64,000 nucleotides of DNA from positions 22,534,609 through 22,598,608 of the forward strand of contig CM041084.1 in the NCBI GenBank assembly GCA_023079485.1, given 5' to 3'. Source of the DNA: Archilochus colubris. Its lineage: Eukaryota > Chordata > Aves > Apodiformes > Trochilidae. The translations under genes and the position numbers were made by a program. Below the pieces are notes generated by a model, which saw nothing but the letters and a program-made list of their open reading frames with translations, had not been told where the DNA came from and made no database searches. How positions within the stretch are numbered: position 1 is the first letter of the stretch; each line of letters starts with the position of its first letter. This document shows positions 11,771 through 23,672 of the stretch, in pieces.

Positions 11771-14700
11771 AACTTAACACAGGTACTCTAATAGACACGC
11801 TTTCTCACACAGTCCTTTTTTCCTCCCAAAAGTGTTCAAGCAGAGTACAATTTGGGAGTGTCTGTTTTAAGAAAATAATTTTTTATTTTTAATGCATCAG
11901 GTTTGTCAAATCAACCAGCTCAAAAAATTCCTCCCTCTCTTCGCTCTGGTTGCTCTCTTCTGCTTCCATTTTGCAGTTGTTATTCCTATAGCTTTGTGGA
12001 TGGTACTGTTTGTGGGGCACAGCTGTAAAAACTTTCTTGGCACATGAGACATGGAGTAAGCTGTGCTACAAGGTCTGAAGCAAACAGCAACTCAGAGCCA
12101 TGGACTGCTGAAGAATGTTTGTGGAACTGCAGCATCCAGCATCGGAGTGAGTGGAGTTCAGTGCCCAGCAGAACAGTGAATCTTAGCTCTGAGGCTGGGC
12201 TGCTGAAGATGTGGATGTCATATATCAACTTGCTCCTTTTCAATGCTGTTTTAAAATTGTAAGAGTAAATGGTATGCTACAGGAAGATCATGCAATTTGT
12301 ACTTCTTTCTCTTAAGGAATATGAGTACTATTTGTTTGGTTTTATTTATTCAGTTTTATATAGGGATCTCTTTACAGAGAATTGTGAACATACCACTTAA
12401 TTAATAAAGATTTGGCTAACTTGGCCTTCTAAGAAGCACATGGTAAACACATTTAGGTGCTGTGGGATTTGAAGAAAAACTGAAATATCTTCTTCCTTCT
12501 TTTGTTACCCATAACTAAAAAATGGCCTTTGACTACTGAAATACAGCACGGATGCAAAAAGCCAGCTCTGTAACAGTGAGATGTGGTTGCTAGTGAGTTT
12601 GGTGACTGCATATTTGGGATAAAAATGGAGAGGATCAAGTTTTGCTTCTTGAATTTGTTCCCAAAAGATTTGCAAATATTTCAGTGTTTGCATAAAGGAA
12701 ATTAAAATCACACTTTTTACTTTAAATTTTGGATAAGCTTACCATGTCAGTCTTCCCATGTTTTTATTCAAAATAAGCACATTTAATAAAAATAAACCGA
12801 AAAATATTTGAACTCTAGCATGTATAGTCACAATTTGGACTACAAATATTCAAAAGACATCTCAGATCAAATTGTTATCTTTAAATGTGCAGTTTTTTAA
12901 GTTTCATTGATCTCAATGTTGGTGAGAGTGAGCAGCAGGCACAACAAGACAGTCTGCCTCATCTTCTGGACAGTGGCTTGGATGTGTTAGAGAATGGGTG
13001 GGTGATGATGTGAAGGTCTGCATGAAATTCTTGCATGTGCCTGTTTGCCTTTCAGTTCTGAGACAGAGGTAGGAAGTTTTGGCTATACAGAGTTTCTTCC
13101 ACAAAGCTGGACCAAGATGCAGACCACAGTTGGACTGTGTTGCTGCCTTATGTGATGTAGGACTTTTTGGGACAGCTTTCATGGTAATTCTGCAGTATTT
13201 CCAGGATCCTGCATAAAGTCAGGATAGTACTATTTTTTATGATCAAATAAATGGAAACATCTGAAAAACAGCCACCAAAGCTATATCCTTGAAAGTATCA
13301 TAATGTAATTTTGTGCAGCTGGCCAGAAACATGTTTGTAAAGCTTTGGATTTGGTTGTATTAAGTCCATCTAGCAATATAGGACAGAGGCATTCATACAG
13401 GTGTGTTAGACTCTTCATGCTGAAAAGTAACTCAGGAGAAAACTTGGTGATATAATTATGACACTGAATTCCATTTCTATCATTAATTGGACATAAGCCA
13501 GAGATCTTCAAATAAAAGTTGGGAAGTTACCTTTCTTTTGTTTGTGTTATAACTACTAAGTTGGTGTTTGTAGGTGTGTTATATTGTGGTTTCACAGTTC
13601 AGGACATAAAAATCTGGTTCACGATGCAGAAACTCAAGGACAAGTGTGGTGTTGCTTCTCTATTCTGGCAGCTCTGAAATCAAAATCAGCTTATTTTGTT
13701 ATGGTGCTTTTTATTCTCTGAAGGAGTAATTCAGGAAAGTACTGAAAGCTGCCATGTACATGAAGCTATGCTTGATTACAACATCTAGTTATACTGTCCA
13801 TGAAACTTAACAGACTCTGCTTGCAGGCATGACCACAAAAATGTGTAGAAAAATATGAGCTATATTCTATCAGTATGTGGTTTCTTTCCTTACACTGAAC
13901 TTAAAAGGAGGAGCCTCTAGCTTGCTTGTAGTAGGAGGGGAAGAGTTTTCATCAATGGTTTGGAGAAGCATGGTCTGCAGTGTCACAGCATATAAATGGA
14001 GTTTGAAATTAAGGACTAAAGATAAAAATTTGCCTCTCTATAAAGGAGGTTTCACTCTTTCCATGTTTACCCTCTCCCTGCCTGATAAATATGATGAATA
14101 AGGTATTTATTTAACAGAGGTTTAGAGTAAAGCAGTAGTCTGATTAAAGAAGAAAGATCCTTTTAGAAGGTAGTTCATTTTGCTTACAGATGTCCCTTAT
14201 GACAGCATTTACATATCTTGTTCCAGTGTATTACTGGATGAGTGTATTACTTTTTTAGTAAACACTCATCTGGCACAGCAATAATTTTTCAGTTTCTTGC
14301 AGAACTGAAATAGGTCTTTGGACATTAGGCAATTTGGCCAAGTAGTTGACTATTTTTTCCTTCCACTCTGAAAATAGCTTAAATTGATTAGAGTGAACCT
14401 GTGACAGTCTAGTCATGAAAATAAGTTGTACAGAATACTTCCCAACTGTTTTAAGTGGAAGCAGCTTTACTGAAGTCAGCATTGCTGAGCCCGTTTGAAC
14501 CAGCTCAGTATCTGGCCAAACATTTTGCAGAATGACAGGTATAATAAAAATCTGTCTTCCTTCAGGTCCAGGTTTGCTTTTCAGCAATGATTCAAGTCAG
14601 TTCAGTTTTCTTTCCACCCAGCATTTTTCTGCATCAAAATAATGTGCATATCTGCACTTTATTAGCTGAACATGTGTGTTATCTCAGGCTTGTTCTTATG

Positions 14701-17626
14701 CAGTACTGCCTAGCTGCATATTATTTGCCAGTCCTTTGTCATGAATGAATAGACAGTGTTATGGATGGACTACTCACAAAGTATAGAAAATCTTTATTTT
14801 CCTCTAGTTTTTATGAGGATCTGCTTGCATAGATGTTTTAAATTCATAGTTGTAAACTTAAATTCAAGGTCAAGCTCAGGCTAAGACCAATGCATCCTGG
14901 CTATTCACCTTACTGGAGTTCAGGCTTTTCTTCTGGAGACCAGAAGCTGAATTAGTAAATAACAGGTGCAATTTGAATTGTAATGCTTCTCCCTTTTTAA
15001 AGTTTCAGTCATACTCTCAATGCTAATACAATGCCTGAACTGCTTATAGGAGAACATGAACTTCACTACTGAGTTTTTTATTTGTGCTATCAATATTAAA
15101 ATCTAATTCCAGACACTGACTCTAGTGCCATGTTACTGGTACTGAACCATGGCTTCATCTAAGACTGATCCTGACTACTTTGCCCACTTGATAGATTTGC
15201 CCATTAAAGAAGAGGTGCCAGGACATTGGCACAGCTCTGGTAGATGCATTGCATGTAATGTCTCAGAGAGAGAAAAAGAAACTGACACTTCCAGTGGTTT
15301 TAGTCTGGATGTTTCAGGTGTGACAAGTAATTTTGTTGTAATATGTGCACACAGAAAATTGTAATGGAAACCTCTTCATTTGCTGCTTTCAGTAAAACCT
15401 TACCCATCAACCTTTTTTTTTCCCCCTCTTTAATCCTTATGTTCTGCACCCATTGCATTATTCAGACATAAAACTGTTATATAACATAAGAGAAAAAACT
15501 ACCACAACGACTTAAAATTTTTATTGTATTTATAGTATCCAAACTGCCAAGTGCCTGGGATTAGATGGCTTTAGCAGTAATTGGAAGGCACTGTAGAGCT
15601 TCTAATTTGCAAAATTTAGGATAACATCAATAGTGTAGTATTAAATTTAAATGCTTAAATTCATACTAAATAATATGGTATCATTTTCAATGAGGCTTAT
15701 CAGAAATTAATTCCAAAATGTTAAGAAATATGATCAAAATTAGCAATATTTTTTTCTCTGTGGGCACACATTTAAAGCAATATATTTTCTGTAAAATTTG
15801 CTACTTGACCTGTAATTTATTTTTTTCAATATCCTAATCCTAACAACAAATTAAGATTTTTAGCAGTCTGTAGCATATTTCATAAAAGTTCTGGTTTTTA
15901 GAGAACTGTGTAATGACAGCACATCTGAGAGTTGCTGAGCATTGTTTTCTGAGCAAAACATCTTCATTCATCTTATAGTGAAACTGACACAAAGAAGTCA
16001 ACTATGTACTGCTTTAATGGCCATCTACAACAGTCAGATATTTTCAAAGGGCAAAAATATTTTGTTGCAAATAGGCACCCACACACATACAAAATAAAGC
16101 CTTACATTTGTTTAGTATGTTTATCTCCCTTCCACCGAAAGCTTTGAACAGTATGACTGTGTAGTCAGCATTCAGGGGTTTTGCTAAGAAAATTACTTAA
16201 GTAAATTTAGACATCATGTTGCATAACTGATATTTATTCTGGTGCTAAAACTGGCTATAGTCATGTAGCTTTCAGATTCCAGGACACTTTCATACCTAAC
16301 AAAAAGGGGGTAATTTCATTGCTTCGACTGTATCAGTATGGTTAAAACTACAAAACTTTAAAATGTGATGTGGCCCTCAGACACAGTTTGCAGGTCTGCC
16401 ACTTACCAAAATCTTCTGATAGCAATGTCAATGAGAGCTTTTTCAGTTAAAGAAAAAAAAGATAAAAAGAAAATAGGTGTAAGAAACAAAATCATCCACA
16501 CTGATGCCAGGACTTTCTATATGCCATAATTTTTGCATAGTTGTTGCATCTTTAGAACTGACTCGTTGAAGTACATATAACAATTTTAGAACTGGTCTAA
16601 GTGTAGAAACAAGAATTTGAACACAACCCCTCCCAATATTTGCAGTTGTTTTGCACAGTCGGATGAACACTTGTGTGTGCAGTGAGCCTATTAAATGTCA
16701 TCCTTATGAGGGGAGAGGAAGCAAAATTAATTTTTGAGATTTTATGGAGTATTTTGCTTAGAACTTCTTGACAACTAATGCCATCACACTAGGGTGGCTG
16801 CCCAGGGTGAGTACCAGTCTACATGGGAGGATTTCAGTCCAATGAGGCTTCATGGAAAATGTTACGTGCTCCAGCTGGACTGCGTTTTTTTCCTCCTGAG
16901 GAGCACTTAAGTCCTGTTCAAAATACAAAGAGAATACTGGTACTTTACTACTGCAGCAGCTTTCATTGCATCTTCCTCTGCCAACTAAAGTCCTACTGCA
17001 CAGTAAGAATCTTCTTGGACATAAGAGGCAAAGTACATACATCTGAACTTAAGAAAATAATGTTTGAATAAAGAATCTGTCATTGTACTTGTTACTTCTG
17101 CTCATTATATATACGGGTTCTTTTGAAAATTAACTCTTGCATGGCCACTATGCTTTGTGTGTGCTCCCGTGTGTCACCCACACTTACTCTTATGCCTCTT
17201 GAGAAGCATAAAAACATGACAGTGAGATCACAGAGAACGGTATTTGTGATGAAGAGAAAAAATTTTAGATTCCAAACTTCTGTTTTTTCCCTAGCAGACA
17301 ATACTACTTTAGAAATACTTGTAAAAAATCCCATTTCTGATGGTACTGCAGTAAATGAGGTTTATGTCACGATGTTTTGGTTTGGTTTGTTTGTTTTAAC
17401 AAACTAGAAGTTTTAGGGTGTTTTGGAGGGTCTTTTTTTTCTCCCTGTTTGTATGGCAATTGCTCCTGTGCTGTTTTTTTTTCCCTGTCTTGTGGCTTGT
17501 GTCTATGCAGCAGTTACATAGAACTGATGAAATTATGAAAAAATACTATAGATAAATATATCTGAAAATAAAAGAAATCCTGGTTCTAGCATAAATAAAT
17601 TAATGTGTCTCTTCTTTTTCTTACAG

Positions 17627-17675
17627 AACGGTTTACACAGTACAGCCCTAAAAATCTTAGACAAGCATGGAATAA
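17627..17675 (+). CDS. CDK14: CDK14 coding exon (ERFTQYSPKNLRQAWNK)
   Basis: This 49-nt exon completes Glu from the previous donor and encodes RFTQYSPKNLRQAWN plus two bases of Lys. It covers the CMGC-specific insert region of the C-lobe. The acceptor is CTTCTTTTTCTTACAG and the donor AATAA|GTAAGT, both near consensus. Its short length matches the equivalent small exon of vertebrate CDK14. The frame is intact, and the 4433 and 45225 exons join it without a phase conflict. Confidence 0.97.
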
Positions 17676-19293
17676 GTAAGTGCTTCTTTTTTGTTAATTA
17701 CTCTTTTGACTCTTCAAGGATATGATTCATGCCAAGCTGAAGTTATCATGCTTAACTTAAAATGCCTTTATCCTTTTTAATTACAGTAAGAAAGTGGAAT
17801 TAATGAAGTATTATTCTTTCCTGCTTCTGCCAGATTTGAATGTTTTTAAATTGCAGGTTTCCTGTAAATAGGGAGGAATTGTACAGTGTAGTATTTTCTT
17901 CTTTGAGATGTTGGTTGGCAAGTGTATTGAGCTCACTGAGAGATGCTGCGCTATTGCTTTGGGCAAGTTTTGAACCTTGTTTTCTTTGTTCCACTATAAC
18001 AATTAAGAGACTTCTAAACCTTCTCTTTCTAATCAAATTTTAGTGTTGTTTCTACATAATCACCCCCTTTTGCCAGGTCCATCTGGTCATTGCTGGGAGC
18101 TGATGACTATACTGTGGTATATTTTAATTATCATGACTGACAAAATGTCAGTGTGAATTCACTCCCTGGGTTTTTTTTCTTCTCATGTTTCCTGATTATG
18201 CTCCAAATCCAGAAAGCTTGCCTAATAAGTTAGGTACACCTAACTAATCATCTGTGTCCAGTTTACTGGAAGAATTCTCAGCAGATGAAGAATCCTTGTA
18301 GAAAGGATATTTGGGTAGTTCTGTACTGAGTGATAAACATCCTTTATAATGTTGAAGAAAGCACGCACAGCTTGAGTAGGGTAAGCAGAATAATAGCTAT
18401 GTCATCAGATTGTCAGAAAAATTGCTAGAATTTTTATCCATTCTCTTTTGACCAAAGTATTTTGCAACAGGGCTAAGCCTTTGCTGAACCAGCATTGCTA
18501 TTTTCTTTCTGATACTCATTCCTGTTTTTATTGTTGATACCAACTGGCTCTCTTTGGTAGTTTACTGAGGAGTTCAAGAGATAAATCAGCAGGACAGTGA
18601 AGCATCTCCTCCTCCAAGGTGACCACTGAAGCTGAAGATAGGAAATGTTTTGGTGAAGAAAATTCCTTGTTATAAGGAAAAAATGTTATTGGTAGAGTAA
18701 AAGTCCAAACCTTTTTTCAGTATTCTAATTTATTAGCAATGGAGTTATGTACCACTCTAAACACTAAAATCCATAGCATGGTCACTTGCCCAAGAGATGG
18801 TAAGATTTATAATAACTTTGCCATTCTAATATTTCTTCTCCATCTGCTTCTTCCCAATGCAATATGGTCCAGTGTTTTGGGCTGAATCACAAAGGTGTTT
18901 TTCATTAAAAAACCCCAAACCCAACTTTTTGAAATTGTGGTTGACCGAGAGAAATCTCTTAATGTACCAGGTTCAGAGTTAAAATTAGGTGCTCAGTATT
19001 GGATGTGATACTATCAAATGTTCATCTTTTGAACATCAGAATGTGTATTTCTGCAGTGCCAGGTGTCTTTCATGACTCTGTAACTCATTATTATTGGATC
19101 CTCCATGGTTAGGAATAACTTTCTGATTCTTGCAGTGAGACACTGAAAGTTGGCAGAGCTGAAGCCAATGTAGGCTTTCACAAAGATTGTGTCACCTACC
19201 TGAATTCATTGACTTTCAGCAGTCTATAGAAAAGTTCCTGGCTTGTCCAGTCCAGACTAGAAGCTTAATTTGATGGCTTTCATGGAAGTCTGT

Positions 19294-19299
19294 CTCTGT
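19294..19299. repeat. Target-site duplication, left copy (CTCTGT)
   Basis: CTCTGT immediately precedes the left LTR. The right flank at 26370-26375 reads CCCTGT, which matches at five of six bases and differs by one transition. A 6-bp duplication is expected for a retroviral integrase that makes a 6-bp stagger. Confidence 0.65.
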
Positions 19300-20082
19300 T
19301 GTCACGGTTTAACACTGGCCCGGCGATTAAACCGAATAACAGACGCTCTCTATTAATCTCTCTCTCTCTCCTTGATAGAGAAAGGAGAGAGAATAAGGGA
19401 GAGAGACTTATGAGTTGGAAACTAAACTACACAACTTTAATGAAACAGTAATGGTAAATAGGGAAAAAATTACTAAATATATACAAATATACAGGAAAAT
19501 GGAAACCACATTCCTCCCCCTTTCCCCCAATAACTCTCACGTCACCACCGAGGCTGTAGGGCAGCCCTGGGAAAGTCCAGGCTGGACTCTTGGAGTCGGC
19601 AGCAGTCGGGAACTGGAGGCAGGAACACACAGATATGGGCTGGCACGGATCAGGACCACAGGCAGACGAACAGGACAAGATCCTTCCAGGATGCCGAGTG
19701 AAGGAAGGGAAGCAGGAAAAGATCTGGCTCGGCCCACGTGATGCCTCAAATTATACTGAGTGTGACGTATATGGGATGGAATACTCTGTTTGGTCAATTC
19801 TGGCATCTATCTTGTCCGTTCCTCCCTAAAGGAGGGTTCAGGTGGGGCCTCTGTGTCCTCCTGGACGGTAAAATGTTTTCCTCAGAGCTGAGGAAAGCAG
19901 TGTCCTTGGCCTGCATACCAGTCTCTAGCAGTAACTATAAACATCAAGTGTTATCAATCCTAGAAACAGACACTGAGAAACTTGCTGTTAGTTTCACAAG
20001 TGCAGCTACTTACAAGGGACTTAGCTAAAAGCAAAAATACAGAAACAGAAAAATCACCTTTATCCTGGTCCAAACCAGGACA
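19300..20082 (-). repeat. 3' LTR of the provirus
   Basis: The 783-bp repeat begins TGTCC and ends TGACA when read on the - strand, with the canonical TG...CA ends. It opens with the short inverted repeat CCTGG/CCAGG (20077-20062). Compared with the 5' LTR it has an extra CTCT unit near 19358-19371, an extra CT near 19785 and scattered substitutions, mainly near 19324 and in the 19670-19700 stretch. Confidence 0.95.
19436..19495 (-). promoter_or_regulatory. Possible LTR TATA box and poly(A) signal
   Basis: On the - strand a TATA-rich word (TGTATATATTTAG, about 19488-19475) is followed about 35 bp later by ATTAAA (19441-19436). That spacing suits a start site and R region with its polyadenylation signal. 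The same arrangement occurs in the 5' LTR. The U3/R/U5 limits cannot be fixed from sequence alone. Confidence 0.35.
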
Positions 20083-20094
20083 TTCCACCCCTTA
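20083..20094 (-). other. Polypurine tract
   Basis: TAAGGGGTGGAA read on the - strand directly abuts the TGTCC start of the 3' LTR. This is the position and composition required to prime plus-strand DNA synthesis. Confidence 0.85.
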
Positions 20095-20496
20095 TTCCAT
20101 ACCATTTGCGTCATGCTCCAATCATTACTAACTCTTATCCCTAAACATATCTATACACAAATTACTACTATCTCTCTGTGCTAAAAATCACTAAGTAATT
20201 CAGTCTACAATTGCAGATGTTCATCTATTGTAGCAAATTCTCAAAAGAAGGACCAGTCTTCACAGTTTATGTCCATGGTTCACAAGTTGCAGGTTGCAGA
20301 TGGTAATTTCAAGGAAGTTACTGGATGTCAGCCGATGAACCTAGTTCTGATTTCATCACCACTAAATCATCCTGAAAAACACTCATAGAACACTGTTAGT
20401 TTATGCAACAGTTCACATAACAGTAGTTATGGTGGAATACAAGTTCATGACTCCCAAAGAGTCTATGCATTACTGATTAAGCTAGACAAGCAGAAA
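20095..20496 (-). other. Proviral region between pol and polypurine tract, no env
   Basis: These roughly 400 bp on the element's 3' side hold no open frame of useful length and no recognisable env, dUTPase or accessory gene. The element therefore appears to lack an envelope by design of its lineage or by an old deletion, not by a fresh internal break. Confidence 0.7.
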
Positions 20497-23400
20497 TTAG
20501 GAATTCTCACCTAGTGTTAGATTCCCTTGTGGTACACATTGTACTTCTCCATCTTTCATCATCACCCACCAAGTGTGTCCAGGCCCTTGAGCGAAAGCAA
20601 CCCCACGAATGGGTTTGCCTTTGCCCGAGGCAGGATAAATCCAAACTGTTTTCCCTAGCAGATTCTTCTCATGCACCACAGGCACTTTGTCCCCATCTAC
20701 TGTGTGTAGAAGATCTGACTGAGCAGGACCAGCTCGATTGATGGAACCCCTGGTATTAACTAACCAGGTGGCTTTTGCCAAGTGCTTGTCCCAATTTTTG
20801 AAAGTTCCACCACCCATTGCTTTTAAGGTAGTTTTTAACAGACCATTGTACCTTTCAATTTTACCTGAGGCTGGTGCATGATAGGGGATATGGTATATCC
20901 ACTCAATACCATGTTCTTTGGCCCAGTTATTTATGAGACTATTTTTGAAATGAGTTCCATTATCTGACTCAATTCTCTCTGGTGTACCATGTCTCCACAA
21001 GACTTGTTTCTCTAGGCCCAGGATAGTGTTCCGGGCTGTGGCATGAGGCACAGGATATGTTTCCAACCATCCTGTACTTGCCTCCACCATTGTAAGCACA
21101 TAGCGCTTACCCTGGCGAGTTTGAGGCAATGTGATGTAGTCGACTTGCCAGGCCTCCCCATACCTATATTTTGACCATCTCCCTTCATACCATAGAGGTT
21201 TCAACCTTTTAGCTTGCTTAATTACAGCACATATGTCACAATCGTGGATAACCTGCGCAATAGAGTCCAAAGATAAATCCACCCCTCGGTCACGAGCCCA
21301 TCGATATGTTCCATCCCTGCCTTGATGACCTGAAGCATTGTGGGCCCATTTGGCCAAAAACAGTTCACCTTTATGGTCCCAGTCCAGATCTATTTGGAAC
21401 ACTTGAGCAGCCTCATCTGCTCGTTGGTTGTTTCGATGTTCCTCGGTAGCTCGATATGAAGGTACGTGGGCATCTACGTGACGCACTTTTACATCAAGTT
21501 TCTCTAACCTAGCAGCAATGTCTTTCCAGAGTTCAGCAGCCCAGATAGGTTTATCTCTACGTTGCCAGTTGCTTTGCTTCCACTGCTTTAACCAACCCCA
21601 TAAGGCATTTGCTACCATCCATGAGTCAGTATAGAGATAAAGTCTCGGCCACTTTTCTTGTTCAGCAATGTCCAAAGCCAATTGGATGGCTTTTACCTCT
21701 GCAAATTGACTTGATTCACCATCTCCTTCATCTGTTTTTGCAACTAGTCGTGTAGGATTCCATACGGCAGCTTTCCACCTTCGATGGCCTCCTACCACAC
21801 GACAGGATCCATCAGTGAAAAGAGCATATTGTTTCTCACTCTCTGGTAGTTGGTCGTATGGTGGGGCTTCTTCAGCCCGTTTTACCACTTTTCCTGGTGG
21901 CATTCCAAAGTGTTTGCCTTCTGGCCAATGTGTTATTGCTTCTCCAATTCCTGGACGATTGAGTCTTCCTATCCTAGCTCTCTGTGAGATTAAAGCAATC
22001 CATTTACTCCAGGTAGCATCGGTAGCATGATGGGAAGATTCTCTACCTGTGTACATAAAACCCAGTACAGGTAATCGTGGTACTAGGAGGAGCTGTGCTT
22101 CAGTACCAATCACTTCTGAAGCAGCTCTAACTCCTTCGTATGCGGCCAATATCTCTTTTTCAGCAGCTGTGTAGTTGGCTTCGGAGCCTTTGTAGTTTCG
22201 ACCCCAAAATCCTAGAGGTCGGCCTCGAGTCTCTCCTGGAGCTTTCTGCCAGAGGCTCCATGAAGGACCATCACCTCCATCTCCGGTGTAAAGAATATTT
22301 TTGATGTCTGGCCCTGTGCGAATTGGTCCAAGGGCCATTGCCTGCACAATCTCCTGTTTAATATTCTCAAAAGCAGCTTGTTGTTCTGAGCCCCATTTAA
22401 AGTCTTTCTTCTTCCGGGTAACCTCATAGAGAGGTTTCACAATCTGATTATAAGCAGGAATATGCATTCTCCAGAAACCAACAGTTCCTAAGAAGGACTG
22501 AGTTTCCTTTTTGGTAGTTGGTGGGGCCATAGCTGTTATTTTGTTAATCACGTCCATTGGGATGTGGCGACGTCCATCTTGCCACTTAACTCCCAGAAAC
22601 TGTATCTCTTGTGCAGGTCCCTTAACCTTGCTCCTTTTAATAGCAAAACCAGCCTCTAGGAGGATTTCAATTATCTTCTTACCTTTCTCGTAGACTTCCT
22701 TTGCTGAGTCACCCCATACAATGATGTCATCGATGTATTGTAGATGTTCTGGAGCTCCACCCTTTTCCAAGGTATCATGGATCAGTCCATGGCAGATGGT
22801 AGGACTGTGTTTCCACCCCTGGGGCAGTCGATTCCAAGTGTACTGGACACCTCTCCAGGTGAAGGCAAACTGTGCTCTGCATTCTGGTGCTATAGGAATA
22901 GCAAAAAATGCATTAGCAATGTCAATAGTAGCATACCACCTGGCTGCCTTTGACTCCAGCTCGTACTGAAGTTCTAGTATGTCCGGCACAGCAGCACTTA
23001 GTGGTGGTGTAACCTCATTCAAGGCACGATAGTCCACTGTCAGCCTCCACTCTCCATTAGGCTTTTTCACTGGCCATACAGGACTGTTGAAGGGTGAATG
23101 AGTCTTGCTGATCACTCCTTGGCTCTCTAATTGCCGGATCAGCTTGTGAATGGGGACCACAGCATCTCTGTTGACACGATATTGTCTACGATGCACTACT
23201 GAAGTAGCAGTTGGCAGACGCTGGTTTGTAGTCCTCAGCAGTCCCACTACAAAGGATTTATCTGAAAGGCCAAACAAAGTATGCAGCCATTCTGCATTCT
23301 CAGTCTTAATAGCTGCAGTACCAAAGGACCAGCGGTACCCTTTCGGGTCCTCAAAATCACCTCCCTTGAGGTAGTCTATGCCAAGGATGCAAGGAGCATC

Positions 23401-23547
23401 TGGACCAGTCACTATTGGGTGTTTATGCCACTTTATTCCAGTGAGGCTCACATCAGCCTTCACAATAGTCAGTTCTTTAGATCCCCCGTCACTCCAGAAA
23501 TAGTGACGGAGTCTGTGCCTTTCTGATTCGATGGCATTAGGGTGCAC
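20497..23547 (-). CDS. pol: Proviral pol: (partial protease)-reverse transcriptase-RNase H-integrase
   Basis: This is an open frame of 1016 codons beginning at a GTG, so that end is not a true start. Codons 1 to about 20 are out-of-frame sequence before the lesion at 23483-23487. Codons 21-80 are the C-terminal part of protease. The reverse transcriptase has its first aspartate in DIANAFF (D209), then LPQGWKHSPT and YIDD at 271-274. A degenerate RNase-H-like connection segment occupies about 411-490. The active RNase H has D579 (TDGS), E617, D641 (YTDS) and D711. Integrase has a zinc site H736/H741/C770/C773 and a D803-D862-E898 triad with 35 residues between the last two. All catalytic positions are present and there is no internal stop. 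In the virus it would be expressed as a Gag-Pro-Pol fusion. Confidence 0.95.
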   Translation of the reverse strand: MHPNAIESERHRLRHYFWSDGGSKELTIVKADVSLTGIKWHKHPIVTGPDAPCILGIDYLKGGDFEDPKGYRWSFGTAAIKTENAEWLHTLFGLSDKSFVVGLLRTTNQRLPTATSVVHRRQYRVNRDAVVPIHKLIRQLESQGVISKTHSPFNSPVWPVKKPNGEWRLTVDYRALNEVTPPLSAAVPDILELQYELESKAARWYATIDIANAFFAIPIAPECRAQFAFTWRGVQYTWNRLPQGWKHSPTICHGLIHDTLEKGGAPEHLQYIDDIIVWGDSAKEVYEKGKKIIEILLEAGFAIKRSKVKGPAQEIQFLGVKWQDGRRHIPMDVINKITAMAPPTTKKETQSFLGTVGFWRMHIPAYNQIVKPLYEVTRKKKDFKWGSEQQAAFENIKQEIVQAMALGPIRTGPDIKNILYTGDGGDGPSWSLWQKAPGETRGRPLGFWGRNYKGSEANYTAAEKEILAAYEGVRAASEVIGTEAQLLLVPRLPVLGFMYTGRESSHHATDATWSKWIALISQRARIGRLNRPGIGEAITHWPEGKHFGMPPGKVVKRAEEAPPYDQLPESEKQYALFTDGSCRVVGGHRRWKAAVWNPTRLVAKTDEGDGESSQFAEVKAIQLALDIAEQEKWPRLYLYTDSWMVANALWGWLKQWKQSNWQRRDKPIWAAELWKDIAARLEKLDVKVRHVDAHVPSYRATEEHRNNQRADEAAQVFQIDLDWDHKGELFLAKWAHNASGHQGRDGTYRWARDRGVDLSLDSIAQVIHDCDICAVIKQAKRLKPLWYEGRWSKYRYGEAWQVDYITLPQTRQGKRYVLTMVEASTGWLETYPVPHATARNTILGLEKQVLWRHGTPERIESDNGTHFKNSLINNWAKEHGIEWIYHIPYHAPASGKIERYNGLLKTTLKAMGGGTFKNWDKHLAKATWLVNTRGSINRAGPAQSDLLHTVDGDKVPVVHEKNLLGKTVWIYPASGKGKPIRGVAFAQGPGHTWWVMMKDGEVQCVPQGNLTLGENS

Positions 23548-23669
23548 TGTGCACCAGTGTCCACCAAGGCTTTATACTTTTGTGGCTCTAATGTCCCAGG
23601 CCATCGAATCCACACAATCCAATAGATTCGGTTGTCCCTCTCCTCCACCTGGCTGGAGGCAGGGCACCT
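23472..23669 (-). pseudogene. pro: Proviral protease, N-terminal part, frameshifted
   Basis: Directly after the gag UAG the same frame stays open for 66 codons and contains the aspartic protease active site LVDTGA (DTGA at 23561-23550). It then runs into TGA at 23469-23471. The C-terminal protease half (including GIDYL) continues in the frame of the RT ORF. The two frames meet at a run of five G (five C on + at 23483-23487), where one base appears to have been lost. This copy therefore cannot make an uninterrupted protease-RT protein. Gag and protease being in one frame argues that the parental element used UAG suppression and not a -1 slip. Confidence 0.85.
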
Positions 23670-23672
23670 CTA
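23636..23672 (-). promoter_or_regulatory. Gag UAG codon with downstream stem-loop, candidate readthrough signal
   Basis: The UAG at 23672-23670 is followed by a 5-nt spacer and then by CCCT-G-CCTCC, an 8-nt loop (23654-23647) and GGAGG-AG-AGGG. These pair as 5 bp and 4 bp separated by a small asymmetric bulge. Gammaretroviruses use a UAG plus a nearby pseudoknot to express protease-pol. The arrangement here is analogous in layout, but function is not shown. Confidence 0.45.

Larger units (their letters stand above)
4497..17626 (+). other. CDK14 intron (13.1 kb)
   Basis: This is a GT-AG intron (GTAGGT at 4497; TTACAG at 17621-17626). It holds a T-rich tract and candidate cassette exon near 4640-4814, CR1 fragments at 9135-9390 and 11650-11770, and a possible conserved element at about 10735-11250. 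I see no other gene. The open frames of 60-110 codons in it lack coding character. Confidence 0.9.

Noticed and set aside
19415..20028. Open frames within the LTR, with near-copies in the other LTR
   Set aside because: Both LTRs carry them because the LTRs are duplicates. They are interrupted differently in the two copies and have no known product.
20083..20496. Envelope or dUTPase gene downstream of pol
   Set aside because: Only about 400 bp without a usable frame lie between pol and the polypurine tract. No signal peptide, furin site or dUTPase motif is seen.
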